64,000 bases of DNA from Streptomyces sp. NRRL S-244 (lineage in GTDB: Bacteria; Actinomycetota; Actinomycetes; Streptomycetales; Streptomycetaceae): assembly GCF_000717915.1 (NCBI RefSeq), contig NZ_JOCX01000010.1:186001-250000 (forward strand), given 5' to 3'. Below, one piece after another: positions 7,762-16,000 of this stretch (position 1 is the first letter of the stretch; each line of letters starts with the position of its first letter). Position numbers and translations under genes: made by a program. Below the pieces are notes generated by a model. That model made no database searches and was not told the origin of the DNA. It saw only the letters and a list, made by a program, of their open reading frames with translations.

Positions 7762-8493
7762 TTACGACAGCACGCGGAGGCCCAGCTGGGCCGCCAGCGC
7801 CGGGGCCAGGTCGAAGAGCTGGTGCGGGCTGATCACCGCACCGGACAGCGCTTCCACCCCGCGCGCGATGTCCAGCTCCGCGGCCCCCCGCAGGTCCACG
7901 TCCGCCATCCGCGCCCCCGTGAAATCGGCCCCCCGCAGCGCGCACCCGCGGAACTCCACCCGCTCCATGACCGCGCCCCCGAAGTCCGCCTCCACCAGCA
8001 CGCACCCGTCGAAGACCACGTCCTTGAGCCGCGCCTGCCGCAGGTTCAGGTAGTCGATCTTGCCCCCGCGGAACACCACCCGCTCCAGCACGGCCCCGTG
8101 CAACTGCACGCCGCCGAGCCGCGCCTCCACCAGCTCCACGTCCCGCAGCGAGGCCCCGGACAGGTCCGTCCCGACCCCCCGGACCCCCTCCAGCACCGAG
8201 TCCAGGATCCGGGCCTTCCCCAGCCCCGTCTCGTCCAGCGCGCACCGCCGCAGCGCGCAGTCCATGAAGCGGGCCCCGATGCCCTCCTGCCCCGCCAGAT
8301 CCAGGTCCGCGAACTCCAGCCCGTCGTAGTCCCCGTCCGGCTCCAGCTCACCGCCCTCCCACGCGCTCAGCTCCGGAAGCCGCACCTCCGCCGGCCGCGC
8401 CGCCTTCACCTTCGCCTTCGCCGTCTCCCGCCGGGCCTGCCGGCCCTGCTGCCCCCGCTGCTCCTGCTGCTCCTGCTGCTCCTTGCGCGCCAT
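7762..8493 (-). CDS. Pentapeptide-repeat protein
   Basis: A 243-aa protein. After a Gln/Arg/Lys-rich N-terminus (MARKEQQEQQEQRGQQ) come many A(D/N/R)LXX-type pentapeptide units, for example YDGLEFADLDLAG, GTDLSGASLRDVELVEARL and GCVLVEADFGGAVMERVEFRGCALRGADFTGARMADVDL. These form a right-handed four-sided beta-helix. Such proteins are cytoplasmic; some (MfpA, Qnr) mimic DNA and bind gyrase, but most have unknown partners, and nothing here shows gyrase binding. The ATG at 8493 follows an acceptable spacing. It is divergent from the SoxR-box-controlled oxidoreductase, 80 bp away. Confidence 0.88.
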   Translation of the reverse strand: MARKEQQEQQEQRGQQGRQARRETAKAKVKAARPAEVRLPELSAWEGGELEPDGDYDGLEFADLDLAGQEGIGARFMDCALRRCALDETGLGKARILDSVLEGVRGVGTDLSGASLRDVELVEARLGGVQLHGAVLERVVFRGGKIDYLNLRQARLKDVVFDGCVLVEADFGGAVMERVEFRGCALRGADFTGARMADVDLRGAAELDIARGVEALSGAVISPHQLFDLAPALAAQLGLRVLS

Positions 8494-8536
8494 TCCCCCA
8501 TCGTCCCCCGCCCCACTGACAACGCCCGCCGGAGCC

Positions 8537-8567
8537 TTGACCTCAACCACGCTTGAGGTCAGAGGCT
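8537..8567 (+). promoter_or_regulatory. SoxR box within a long-spacer promoter
   Basis: TTGACC (-35, 8537-8542) and GAGGCT (-10, 8562-8567) are separated by 19 bp, the stretched spacing of MerR-family-controlled promoters. Between them lies the inverted repeat TGACCTCAA-N6-TTGAGGTCA (8538-8561), whose core CCTCAA-N6-TTGAGG is the known SoxR box. In S. coelicolor, SoxR controls a quinone oxidoreductase with such a box. The -10 ends 6 nt before the ATG, so the transcript should be leaderless. Confidence 0.9.
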
Positions 8568-8573
8568 GTCGCC

Positions 8574-9575
8574 ATGGACACCATGCGCGCCATCCGCCTC
8601 CACGCCTTCGGCCCCGCCGAGAACCTCGTCCACGAGCGCACCGAAACGCCTGTACCGGCCCCCGGCCAGGTCCGCATCGCCGTGGCCGCCGCCGGAGTCC
8701 ACCTCCTCGACACGGCCCTGCGCCAGGGCGTGCAGAGCCCCGTCCACGCCCTCCCCGAGCTCCCGACCATCCCCGGCCGCGAGGTCGCCGGCACCGTCGA
8801 CGCCCTCGGCCCCGGCACCGACCCCGGCTGGCTCGGCCGACAGGTCGTCGTCCACCTCGGCTTCGTGCCGGGAGGCTACGCCGAGTACGCCGTCGCCGAC
8901 GCCGACCGCCTGCACCCCGTACCGCCCGGCCTCGACCCCGCCCAGGCGGTCGCCATGATCGGCACCGGCCGCACCACCCTCGGGATCCTCCAGTTCGCCG
9001 ACCTCGGCCCGGACTCCACCGTCCTCGTCCCCGCCGCCGCCGGCGGCATCGGCACCCTGCTCGTCCAGTACGCACGGGGCGCCGGCGCCACCGTCATCGC
9101 CCTCGCCGGCGGCCCCGCCAAAACCGCCCTGGCCGCCGCCAACGGCGCCCACCTCGCCCTCGACTACACCACCCCCGACTGGCCGGAGGCCGTACGCGAA
9201 GCCCACCCGGCCGGCGCCACCGTCCTCTTCGACTCCGTCGGCGGCCCCATCGCCCGCGCCGCCCTCGACCTCCTCGCCCCCGGCGCCCGCCACCTCGTCT
9301 TCGGCTGGTCCGCCGGCCCCATCCCCCTCACCGAAGCCGACCGCGCCCGCCTCACCGCCCGCGCCGTCACCACCGAGAACGTCCTCGGCCCCGCCATGCT
9401 CCGGCGCGCCGGCGGCGACGACCCCCTGCGCCTGCTCGAAACCCGCGCCCTCGCCGAAGCCGCCGCCGGCCGGCTCCGGCCCGCCCTCCAGCGCTACCCG
9501 CTCGCCGAAGCGGCCGCCGCCCACCACGCTTTGGAGACCCGCGCCACCACCGGCAAGGTCGTCCTCGAACCCTGA
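8574..9575 (+). CDS. SoxR-regulated NAD(P)H:quinone oxidoreductase-like protein (zinc-less MDR)
   Basis: A 333-aa medium-chain dehydrogenase/reductase of the quinone oxidoreductase type. The N-terminal GroES-like domain contains VAAAGVHLLDTALRQG and PTIPGREVAGTVDALG; the Rossmann domain carries VLVPAAAGGIGTLLVQYARGAGATVIAL with the AAxGGIG NADPH-binding motif; the C-terminus closes with YPLAEAAAAHHALETRATTGKVVL. Catalytic zinc ligands are absent. It should reduce quinones or other redox-active small molecules in the cytoplasm. The SoxR box immediately upstream matches the S. coelicolor SoxR regulon, which responds to redox-cycling pigments such as actinorhodin. Confidence 0.92.
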   Translation: MDTMRAIRLHAFGPAENLVHERTETPVPAPGQVRIAVAAAGVHLLDTALRQGVQSPVHALPELPTIPGREVAGTVDALGPGTDPGWLGRQVVVHLGFVPGGYAEYAVADADRLHPVPPGLDPAQAVAMIGTGRTTLGILQFADLGPDSTVLVPAAAGGIGTLLVQYARGAGATVIALAGGPAKTALAAANGAHLALDYTTPDWPEAVREAHPAGATVLFDSVGGPIARAALDLLAPGARHLVFGWSAGPIPLTEADRARLTARAVTTENVLGPAMLRRAGGDDPLRLLETRALAEAAAGRLRPALQRYPLAEAAAAHHALETRATTGKVVLEP

Positions 9576-9643
9576 GGGGCGCCGGGCCCCCGCCGGTAAT
9601 ATCGGATGACAGCGGCCCGTATCCCCACGTACCGTCCACCGAC

Positions 9644-10147
9644 GTGGACCCGCTCACCGAAAAACAGATCCGTTCGTCCTTCGTGAACTGCACGAAGGGC
9701 GAGGCGGCGCGCCTCAGGCTCCCGCTGGACTTCAGCGAACTGCCCTGGGAAGACCTCGACTTCCTCGGCTGGGTCGACCCCGGCGCGCCGCTGCGCGCCC
9801 ACCTCGTACGCCGGAACGCCGACGGCACCCCCGTCGGCATCACCCTGCGCGTCCCGGGCACGAGCCGCACCAGCGCCCTCAAGTCCAGCGTCTGCCAGAT
9901 CTGCCTCACCGGCCACGCCGCCTCCGGCGTCTCCCTCCTGGTCGCGCCCCTCGCCGGGGCCCGCGGCCGCGAGGGCAACACCGTCGGCGTCTACGTCTGC
10001 TCCGACCTCGCCTGCTCCCTCTACGTCCGGGGCAAGCGCCAGCCGAAGCTGCGGGCGGGCCGGTACGAGGAGACCCTCACGCTCGCCGAGAAGATCGACC
10101 GCACCCGCGCCAACCTCGACTCCTTCACGGCCAAGATCACCGCCTGA
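9644..10147 (+). CDS. FBP-domain (FusB-like) zinc-binding protein
   Basis: A 167-aa protein of the FBP family (elongation factor G-binding, FusB/FusC-related fold). It has an N-terminal helical half (VDPLTEKQIRSSFVNCTKGEAARLRLP, LPWEDLDFLGWVDPGAPLRAHLV) and a C-terminal treble-clef zinc-finger region with CQICL and CSDLACSLYVRGKRQPKL, holding the Cys ligands. FusB-type proteins bind EF-G and rescue it from fusidic acid; function of the streptomycete members is not established. The GTG at 9644 has no clear Shine-Dalgarno; a TAATAT box (9597-9602) upstream is a possible -10. Confidence 0.82.
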   Translation: MDPLTEKQIRSSFVNCTKGEAARLRLPLDFSELPWEDLDFLGWVDPGAPLRAHLVRRNADGTPVGITLRVPGTSRTSALKSSVCQICLTGHAASGVSLLVAPLAGARGREGNTVGVYVCSDLACSLYVRGKRQPKLRAGRYEETLTLAEKIDRTRANLDSFTAKITA

Positions 10148-10175
10148 AGCCGCGCCCCGGCCCGGCGCAGCGGCA

Positions 10176-10655
10176 TCAGCCCTGCGCCGAGCCGAGCCTC
10201 TTCAACGGCTCATCGCTCAGCCGGTACACCGACCACTCGTCCTGCGGCCGCGCGCCCAAGGCCTCGTAGAACGCGATCGTCGGCGCGTTCCACTTCAGCA
10301 CCGCCCACTCCAGGCGCTCGTACCCGCGCTCCACGCAGATCCGCGCCAGCTCCGCCAGCAGCGCCTTCCCGTACCCGCCGCCGCGCACGCCGGGCCGCAC
10401 GTACAGGTCCTCCAGGTAGATCCCGCGCACCCCGCGCCACGTCGAGAAGTTCAGGAACCAGACCGAGAACCCGACGGCCTCCCCGTCCTCCGTCTCCGCG
10501 ATGTGCGCGAACGCCGCCGGCCGCGCCCCGAACAGCGCCTCCCGCAACTGCTCCCGCGTGGCCCGCGCCTCGTGCGGCACCTTCTCGTACTCCGCCAGCT
10601 CGCGGATCATGGAATGGATGACGGGAACGTCTTCGACGACGGCGCTACGGATCAT
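10176..10655 (-). CDS. GNAT N-acetyltransferase, SSAT-like
   Basis: A 159-aa single-domain acetyltransferase related to spermidine/diamine N-acetyltransferases. It shows the IYLEDLYVRPGVRGGGYGKALLAELARI acetyl-CoA-binding motif (R/QxxGxG/A type) and the WNAPTIAFYEALGARPQDEWSVYRL C-terminal motif common to SSAT relatives. It probably acetylates a polyamine or another small amine in the cytoplasm. The start at 10655 is 9 bp after the stop of the DsbA-like gene, so the two are likely co-transcribed. Confidence 0.87.
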   Translation of the reverse strand: MIRSAVVEDVPVIHSMIRELAEYEKVPHEARATREQLREALFGARPAAFAHIAETEDGEAVGFSVWFLNFSTWRGVRGIYLEDLYVRPGVRGGGYGKALLAELARICVERGYERLEWAVLKWNAPTIAFYEALGARPQDEWSVYRLSDEPLKRLGSAQG

Positions 10656-10664
10656 GGAAGCACC

Positions 10665-11411
10665 CTAGGGAGTGTCGCCGCCGATGCCGACGGCCTCCAG
10701 CGTCTGCGCGAACGCCGCCGCGTCGAACATCGCCCCGTCCTTCGAGCCCACCGACCGCCCGTCCACCCTCACCATCGGCGTCCCCTGCGCCCCCGTCGCC
10801 TCGAACGCCTCCTCCGCCTCGCCGACCCACCCCTCGTACGTCTGCTCCGCCACCGCCCGGTCGAACGCCTCCCCGCGCAGCCCCGGCACCTCGGCCGCGA
10901 TCGCCAGCAGGTGCCCGTCCGTGAACTTCGCCTTCGGCTGGCTCGCGAACACCGCCGCCTGGTACTCCGCGAACTTCCCCGCCTCCGCCGACGCCCGCAG
11001 CGCGTTCACGGCCCGCACCGAACCGCTGGCCCCGTCCCGGTCCAGGAACGACGCCAGCAGGTACTCGACCTTGACCTTCCCCTCCGCGGCCAGCTTCAGC
11101 AGCACCTCGCCGCCCGCCCCCTCGAACTTCGCGCAGTACCCGCACCGCGGATCCACCAGCACCTGCGCCGTACGCGGCGCCGCCGCGTCCCCGACCACGA
11201 TCTTCGCCCCGTCCACCCGCGCCGGCAGCTTCGCCAACTGATCGGCGATCGGGCTCGTCCGCACCACCCCGGCGGCGCCGGAGACGGAACCGGAACCCGC
11301 TCCCGACCCCTCCCCCGCGCCGCATCCGGCCGCCGCCCCGAAGAGCAGGGCCGCCGCCACGACCGCCCCGACCACACGCCCCGCGCGCCCTGTCTTACGT
11401 ACGCCCACCAT
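10665..11411 (-). CDS. DsbA-family thioredoxin-like lipoprotein
   Basis: A 248-aa exported protein with a lipobox (LFGAAAGC) and then a Gly/Ser-rich linker. The thioredoxin fold of the DsbA type (Thioredoxin_4) holds the redox motif C-G-Y-C in LVDPRCGYCAKFEG, an inserted helical domain (about residues 115-195) and the cis-proline loop GTPMVRVDGR. It is predicted to form or exchange disulfides in exported proteins on the outer face of the membrane. ATG at 11411 opens the signal peptide. It is the upstream gene of a two-gene unit with the GNAT. Confidence 0.9.
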   Translation of the reverse strand: MVGVRKTGRAGRVVGAVVAAALLFGAAAGCGAGEGSGAGSGSVSGAAGVVRTSPIADQLAKLPARVDGAKIVVGDAAAPRTAQVLVDPRCGYCAKFEGAGGEVLLKLAAEGKVKVEYLLASFLDRDGASGSVRAVNALRASAEAGKFAEYQAAVFASQPKAKFTDGHLLAIAAEVPGLRGEAFDRAVAEQTYEGWVGEAEEAFEATGAQGTPMVRVDGRSVGSKDGAMFDAAAFAQTLEAVGIGGDTP

Positions 11412-11565
11412 CGACCAAACCTCTCACAACACGGACAAAACCCCCCACCGGCACCCTACGGACCCCCGCACCCCCGCCACATCAGCCAAAAGGCCACCTC
11501 TCCCACCCCAAAACCCGGCATCCGGTACCTGGACACCCATCCGGAACGCCCTGTACCAACTCCCC

Positions 11566-12948
11566 ATGACGATCAACGGCGGCATTTCCTTCTGGTACGC
11601 GACGGACCACACCGCCACCCAGCAGCCACCCCGCGCCCCCCTCACCGGCCACGCCACGGCCGACGTCGTCATCGTCGGCGGCGGCTACACCGGCCTGTGG
11701 ACCGCCTACTACCTCAAGACCGCCGCCCCCGACCTCCGCGTCACCGTCCTGGAGCAGAAGTTCTGCGGCTACGGGGCCTCCGGCCGCAACGGCGGCTGGC
11801 TCTACAACGGCATCGCCGGCCGCGACCGCTACGCCGAACTCCACGGCCACCAGGCCGCGCTCCGCCTCCAGCAGGCCATGAACGAGACCGTCACCGAGGT
11901 CATCGACACCGCCGCCAAGGAGGACATCGACGCCGACATCCACCGCGGCGGCGTCCTCGAAGTCGCCCGCACCCCCGCCCAGCTCAGCCGCCTCAAGGCC
12001 TTCCACACCGCCGAACTCGCCTTCGGCGAGACCGACCGCGAGCTCTACGACGCCACCGACACCCGAGCCCGCATCGACATCGCCGACGCCGTCGGCTCCA
12101 GCTGGACCCCGCACGGTGCCCGCATCCACCCCCTCAAGCTGGTCAAGGGGCTGGCCGCCGCCTGCGAACGCCTCGGCGTGGTCATCCACGAATCCACGCC
12201 CGTCACCGAAATCGCCCCCCGCCGGGCCATCACCCCGTACGGCACCGTCCGCGCCCCGTACGTCCTGCGCTGCACCGAGGGCTTCACCGCCGCCCTCAAG
12301 GGCCAGAAGCGCTCCTGGCTCCCGATGAACTCCTCGATGATCGCGACGGCCCCGCTGCCGCCCGAGGTGTGGTCCCGCATCGGCTGGTCGGACGCCTGCA
12401 CCCTCGGCGACATGGCCCACGCCTACATGTACGCCCAGCGCACCGCGGACGACCGCATCGCGATCGGCGGCCGCGGCGTCCCGTACCGCTTCGGCTCCCG
12501 CACGGACACGGACGGCACCACGCAGCAGTCGACGATCGATTCCCTGACCGCGCTCCTGACGTCCTTCTTCCCGATCCTCACGGGAGTGGAGATCACCCAC
12601 GCCTGGTCGGGCGTCCTCGGCGTCCCCCGCGACTGGTGCGCCACCGTCACCCTGGACCGCACGACGGGCCTCGGCTGGGCCGGCGGCTACGTCGGCTCGG
12701 GCGTCGCCACCTCGAACCTCGCGGCCCGCACGCTGCGCGACCTCGTCCTGGGCGAACGCTCCGACCTGACCGCCCTCCCCTGGGTCAACCACCGCGTCCG
12801 CCGCTGGGAGCCGGAGCCCTTCCGCTGGATCGGCGTCCAGGCCCTCTACGCGGCCTACCGCGAGGCCGACCGCCACGAATCGGCGACCCACACCCCGACC
12901 ACAACCCCCCTGGCCCGCCTGGCCAACCGCATCTCGGGCCGCCACTGA
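11566..12948 (+). CDS. FAD-dependent amine oxidoreductase (DAO family)
   Basis: A 460-aa flavoprotein. The N-terminal dinucleotide-binding motif VVIVGGGYTGLWTAYYL is followed by the conserved GASGRNGGWL loop, both typical of gamma-glutamylputrescine oxidase/glycine oxidase-like members of the DAO family. The C-terminal part has AWSGVLGVPRDWCATVTLD and GWAGGYVGSGVATSNLAARTLRDL, which close the FAD site. It should oxidise an amine or amino acid to an imine with H2O2 release; the substrate cannot be read from sequence. The neighbouring SSAT-like gene is suggestive of polyamine metabolism but lies on the other strand. Confidence 0.88.
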   Translation: MTINGGISFWYATDHTATQQPPRAPLTGHATADVVIVGGGYTGLWTAYYLKTAAPDLRVTVLEQKFCGYGASGRNGGWLYNGIAGRDRYAELHGHQAALRLQQAMNETVTEVIDTAAKEDIDADIHRGGVLEVARTPAQLSRLKAFHTAELAFGETDRELYDATDTRARIDIADAVGSSWTPHGARIHPLKLVKGLAAACERLGVVIHESTPVTEIAPRRAITPYGTVRAPYVLRCTEGFTAALKGQKRSWLPMNSSMIATAPLPPEVWSRIGWSDACTLGDMAHAYMYAQRTADDRIAIGGRGVPYRFGSRTDTDGTTQQSTIDSLTALLTSFFPILTGVEITHAWSGVLGVPRDWCATVTLDRTTGLGWAGGYVGSGVATSNLAARTLRDLVLGERSDLTALPWVNHRVRRWEPEPFRWIGVQALYAAYREADRHESATHTPTTTPLARLANRISGRH

Positions 12949-12967
12949 CCCTTCCGCACGCACACGA

Positions 12968-12998
12968 AAGGCCCCGGACCACAAGGATCCGGGGCCTT
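12968..12998 (+). terminator. Terminator after the oxidoreductase
   Basis: An 11-bp perfect stem (AAGGCCCCGGA at 12968-12978 with TCCGGGGCCTT at 12988-12998) lies 20 bp after the stop codon. It may also stop transcripts coming from the tRNA on the other strand. Confidence 0.8.
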
Positions 12999-13046
12999 CC
13001 CCTTCCATCCGATTCCCTCGACCGGAAACCCTCCGGCCTGGGACGG

Positions 13047-13121
13047 AGCCCCCTGTCGGATTCGAACCGACGACCTACGCATTACAAGTGCGTTGCTCTG
13101 GCCGGACTGAGCTAAGGAGGC
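13047..13121 (-). tRNA. tRNA-Thr (anticodon TGT)
   Basis: Read on the minus strand, the 75 nt fold into a complete cloverleaf: acceptor GCCTCCT with AGGGGGC (three G-T or G-U pairs allowed), D-arm GCTC/GAGC, anticodon stem ACGCA/TGCGT with loop CTTGTAA (anticodon TGT, reading ACA), variable loop AGGTC and T-arm GTCGG-TTCGAAT-CCGAC. The discriminator base is T, and the CCA end is not encoded. ACA is a rare threonine codon in such GC-rich genomes. Confidence 0.95.
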
Positions 13122-13233
13122 GTAACCGCCCTCACTTTACACAGCGCCCCATCCCCCGGGCCATCACGTTGTCCCTCCCACGGGTGCCTCTGCGAACGCT
13201 CCGACAGAGGCGGAAGTCACCGCCGCAGGGGTG

Positions 13234-13295
13234 CTGACAGGACGGGGATCCGGGGGTAGCGTCGGGCGGAGTCCTGATTACTGGACTAGACCTTC
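13234..13295 (+). promoter_or_regulatory. msiK promoter with DasR-site-like element
   Basis: A -35 CTGACA (13234-13239), a 17-bp spacer and a -10 TAGCGT (13257-13262) form a good housekeeping promoter. About 12 nt after the predicted start, 13280-13295 reads ACTGGACTAGACCTTC, matching 12 of 16 positions of the DasR consensus ACTGGTCTAGACCACT. That would place a GlcNAc-responsive repressor over the early transcribed region. The promoter is well supported; DasR binding is inference. Confidence 0.6.
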
Positions 13296-13343
13296 CACTC
13301 GGATCGTCCGGCACGTTCCTGCCGGTAGAAGGGATTCATCACC

Positions 13344-14432
<1,089 letters not shown>

Positions 14433-14451
14433 CCCGGTGCGCGAGTGGGTA

Positions 14452-14488
14452 CGGACAGGGGCGCTCCTTCCCGGGGCGCCCCCGTCCG
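14452..14488 (+). terminator. Terminator after msiK
   Basis: CGGACAGGGGCGC (14452-14464) pairs with GCGCCCCCGTCCG (14476-14488) with one internal mismatch, 20 bp after the msiK stop. The right arm overlaps the 12-bp repeat array. Confidence 0.75.
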
Positions 14489-14530
14489 CGCCCCCGTCCG
14501 CGTCCCCGTCCGCGTCCCCGTCCGCGTCCG
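14477..14530. repeat. 12-bp tandem repeat array
   Basis: Four consecutive 12-bp units of CGYCCCCGTCCG (14477-14488, 14489-14500, 14501-14512, 14513-14524) plus a half unit follow msiK. The first two have C and the next two T at the third base. The first unit is also the right arm of the terminator, suggesting the array grew from it. Confidence 0.75.
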
Positions 14531-14657
14531 CCATCCGGGGCAGACCGGGCCATTCGGGCCCAGTCGTCAACCCTTAATTCGAAAAGCCACGTCGAACCAT
14601 CCCCCGACCGGGTGACTAAATGTCGCCAAATCTTCACCGAGCGCTACTCTCGCCCTC

Positions 14658-15071
14658 GTGACCCACACTGCCCGCCGTATCGGCCGTTCCCTCGCCCTGG
14701 TCCTGCCCGTCGTCCTGGTCCTGTCCGGGACCCTCGCGGTCACCATGGTCCCCTGGGCGGACAACACGCCTTCCCAGATCCTGACCGCCTCCGCCGAGGA
14801 CGTGTCCGTCCCCGCGAAGCCGCGCGCCGCGCAGGACGTGCTGCGCGACAAGCTGCTGGGCGAGCTCCAGCAGGGCGAGGCGCCGGGCGACGTCCTGACG
14901 CACCTTCAGCAGGAGGTGGACCGGCGCCCGTCGCTGGCCGAGCACTGCGTGGGGATCGCGCGGGCGCTGGGGCGGGCCGCCGTGGACGTGTACGGCCCGA
15001 CGAAGGCGCAGTCCTTCGCGCGTCCCGTCTGCGACACCGCGTACGCGACCGGCGTCGCCTCGATGGGCTGA
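14658..15071 (+). CDS. Small exported protein of unknown function
   Basis: A 137-aa protein with a strong N-terminal hydrophobic segment (residues about 10-32, SLALVLPVVLVLSGTLAVTMV), acting as signal peptide or membrane anchor. The rest is a helical soluble region with two cysteines (EHCVGIARALG and ARPVCDTAYATG) that could form an extracytoplasmic disulfide. I do not recognise the family. The GTG at 14658 lies 7 nt after a TACTCT -10 box (14645-14650), so the mRNA is probably leaderless. The gene occurs beside msiK in other streptomycetes as far as I recall. Confidence 0.75.
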   Translation: MTHTARRIGRSLALVLPVVLVLSGTLAVTMVPWADNTPSQILTASAEDVSVPAKPRAAQDVLRDKLLGELQQGEAPGDVLTHLQQEVDRRPSLAEHCVGIARALGRAAVDVYGPTKAQSFARPVCDTAYATGVASMG

Positions 15072-15125
15072 CGGCTGCCGGGCGTCGCCGTTCTCCCCCG
15101 CCTCGGGGCCTCTACTCTGGCGGCC

Positions 15126-15905
15126 ATGACCGACGTACCCCCCGTGTCCCGCTCTTCCGATTCCGCGGCCGCGTACCCGGCCTCCCTCGTTCAGGCGCCC
15201 GTTCAGGCGGTCGTACTGGCGGGCGGCCAGGGTTCGCGGCTGCGTCCGTACACGGACGACCGGCCGAAGCCGATGGTGGAGATCCCGGGAACCGGGGTGC
15301 CGATCATCGGGCACCAGCTGGCCTGGCTGGCGGCCGAGGGGGTGACGGACGCGGTGGTGTCGTGCGGGCATCTCGCGCAGGTGCTCCAGGACTGGCTGGC
15401 GAAGGCGGACCTGCCGCTGCGGGTGACCACGGTGGTGGAGGAGGAGCCGCTGGGGCGCGGTGGCGGGCTGAAGTACGCGGCTCGCCATCTGCCGTACCCG
15501 GACCGGCCCTGGTACGCGACGAACGGGGACATCTGGACGCGGTTCTCGCTGCGCGAGATGGCGGAGTTCCACGCCGAGCGGGGGGCGACGGCGACGCTGG
15601 CGCTGGCCCGGCCGCGGATCCCGTGGGGGGCGGTGGAGACCAACGAGTTCGGGCAGGTGCTGGACTTCATCGAGTCGCCGCCGTCGCCGTACCTGATCAA
15701 TGCGGGCGTGTACGTCTTCGGTCCCGAATTCGCGGCGCTGCTGCCGGATTTGGGCGACCACGAGCGTACGACGTTCCCGCGGCTGGCGCGGGAGCGGCGG
15801 CTCGCGGGCTTCCCGCTGCCGCAGGGGGCCTACTGGCGGGCGATCGACACGGCGAAGGACCTGACCGAGGCGGCACGGGAGCTGGCCGCCCAGAGCGGCT
15901 CCTGA
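15126..15905 (+). CDS. NTP-sugar nucleotidyltransferase
   Basis: A 259-aa single-domain nucleotidyltransferase (sugar-1-phosphate to NDP-sugar). The signature AVVLAGGQGSRLRPYTDDRPKPMVEIPG at about 29-57 carries the GxGxRLxP-K pattern; the metal-binding Asp lies in YATNGDIWTRF, and the sugar-binding GRGGGLKYA and NAGVYVFGPE segments follow. It lacks the C-terminal left-handed beta-helix of bifunctional GlmU or ADP-glucose enzymes. Substrate is not determinable; mannose-1-phosphate or glucose-1-phosphate are typical. ATG at 15126 is 7 nt after a TACTCT -10 box, again predicting a leaderless transcript. Confidence 0.87.
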   Translation: MTDVPPVSRSSDSAAAYPASLVQAPVQAVVLAGGQGSRLRPYTDDRPKPMVEIPGTGVPIIGHQLAWLAAEGVTDAVVSCGHLAQVLQDWLAKADLPLRVTTVVEEEPLGRGGGLKYAARHLPYPDRPWYATNGDIWTRFSLREMAEFHAERGATATLALARPRIPWGAVETNEFGQVLDFIESPPSPYLINAGVYVFGPEFAALLPDLGDHERTTFPRLARERRLAGFPLPQGAYWRAIDTAKDLTEAARELAAQSGS

Positions 15906-15950
15906 GGCCGTTCGCGCGGCAGAGCACCGGAGAACACCGGAGAGCACCGA

Positions 15951-15989
15951 AGAGGGGCCCGGCGCGCACACGGTGCGCCGGGCCCCTCT
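15951..15989. terminator. Bidirectional terminator between convergent genes
   Basis: A 15-bp perfect stem (AGAGGGGCCCGGCGC at 15951-15965 with its complement at 15975-15989) serves both the nucleotidyltransferase (+) and the DoxX gene (-). It is preceded by three near-identical 10-mers (AGAGCACCGG-like, 15921-15950). Confidence 0.85.
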
Positions 15990-16000
15990 CCGTACCGTCG

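Noticed and set aside
14452..14530. Repeats after msiK considered as a CRISPR array
   Set aside because: Units are directly adjacent 12-mers with no spacers and no cas genes; it is a simple tandem repeat.
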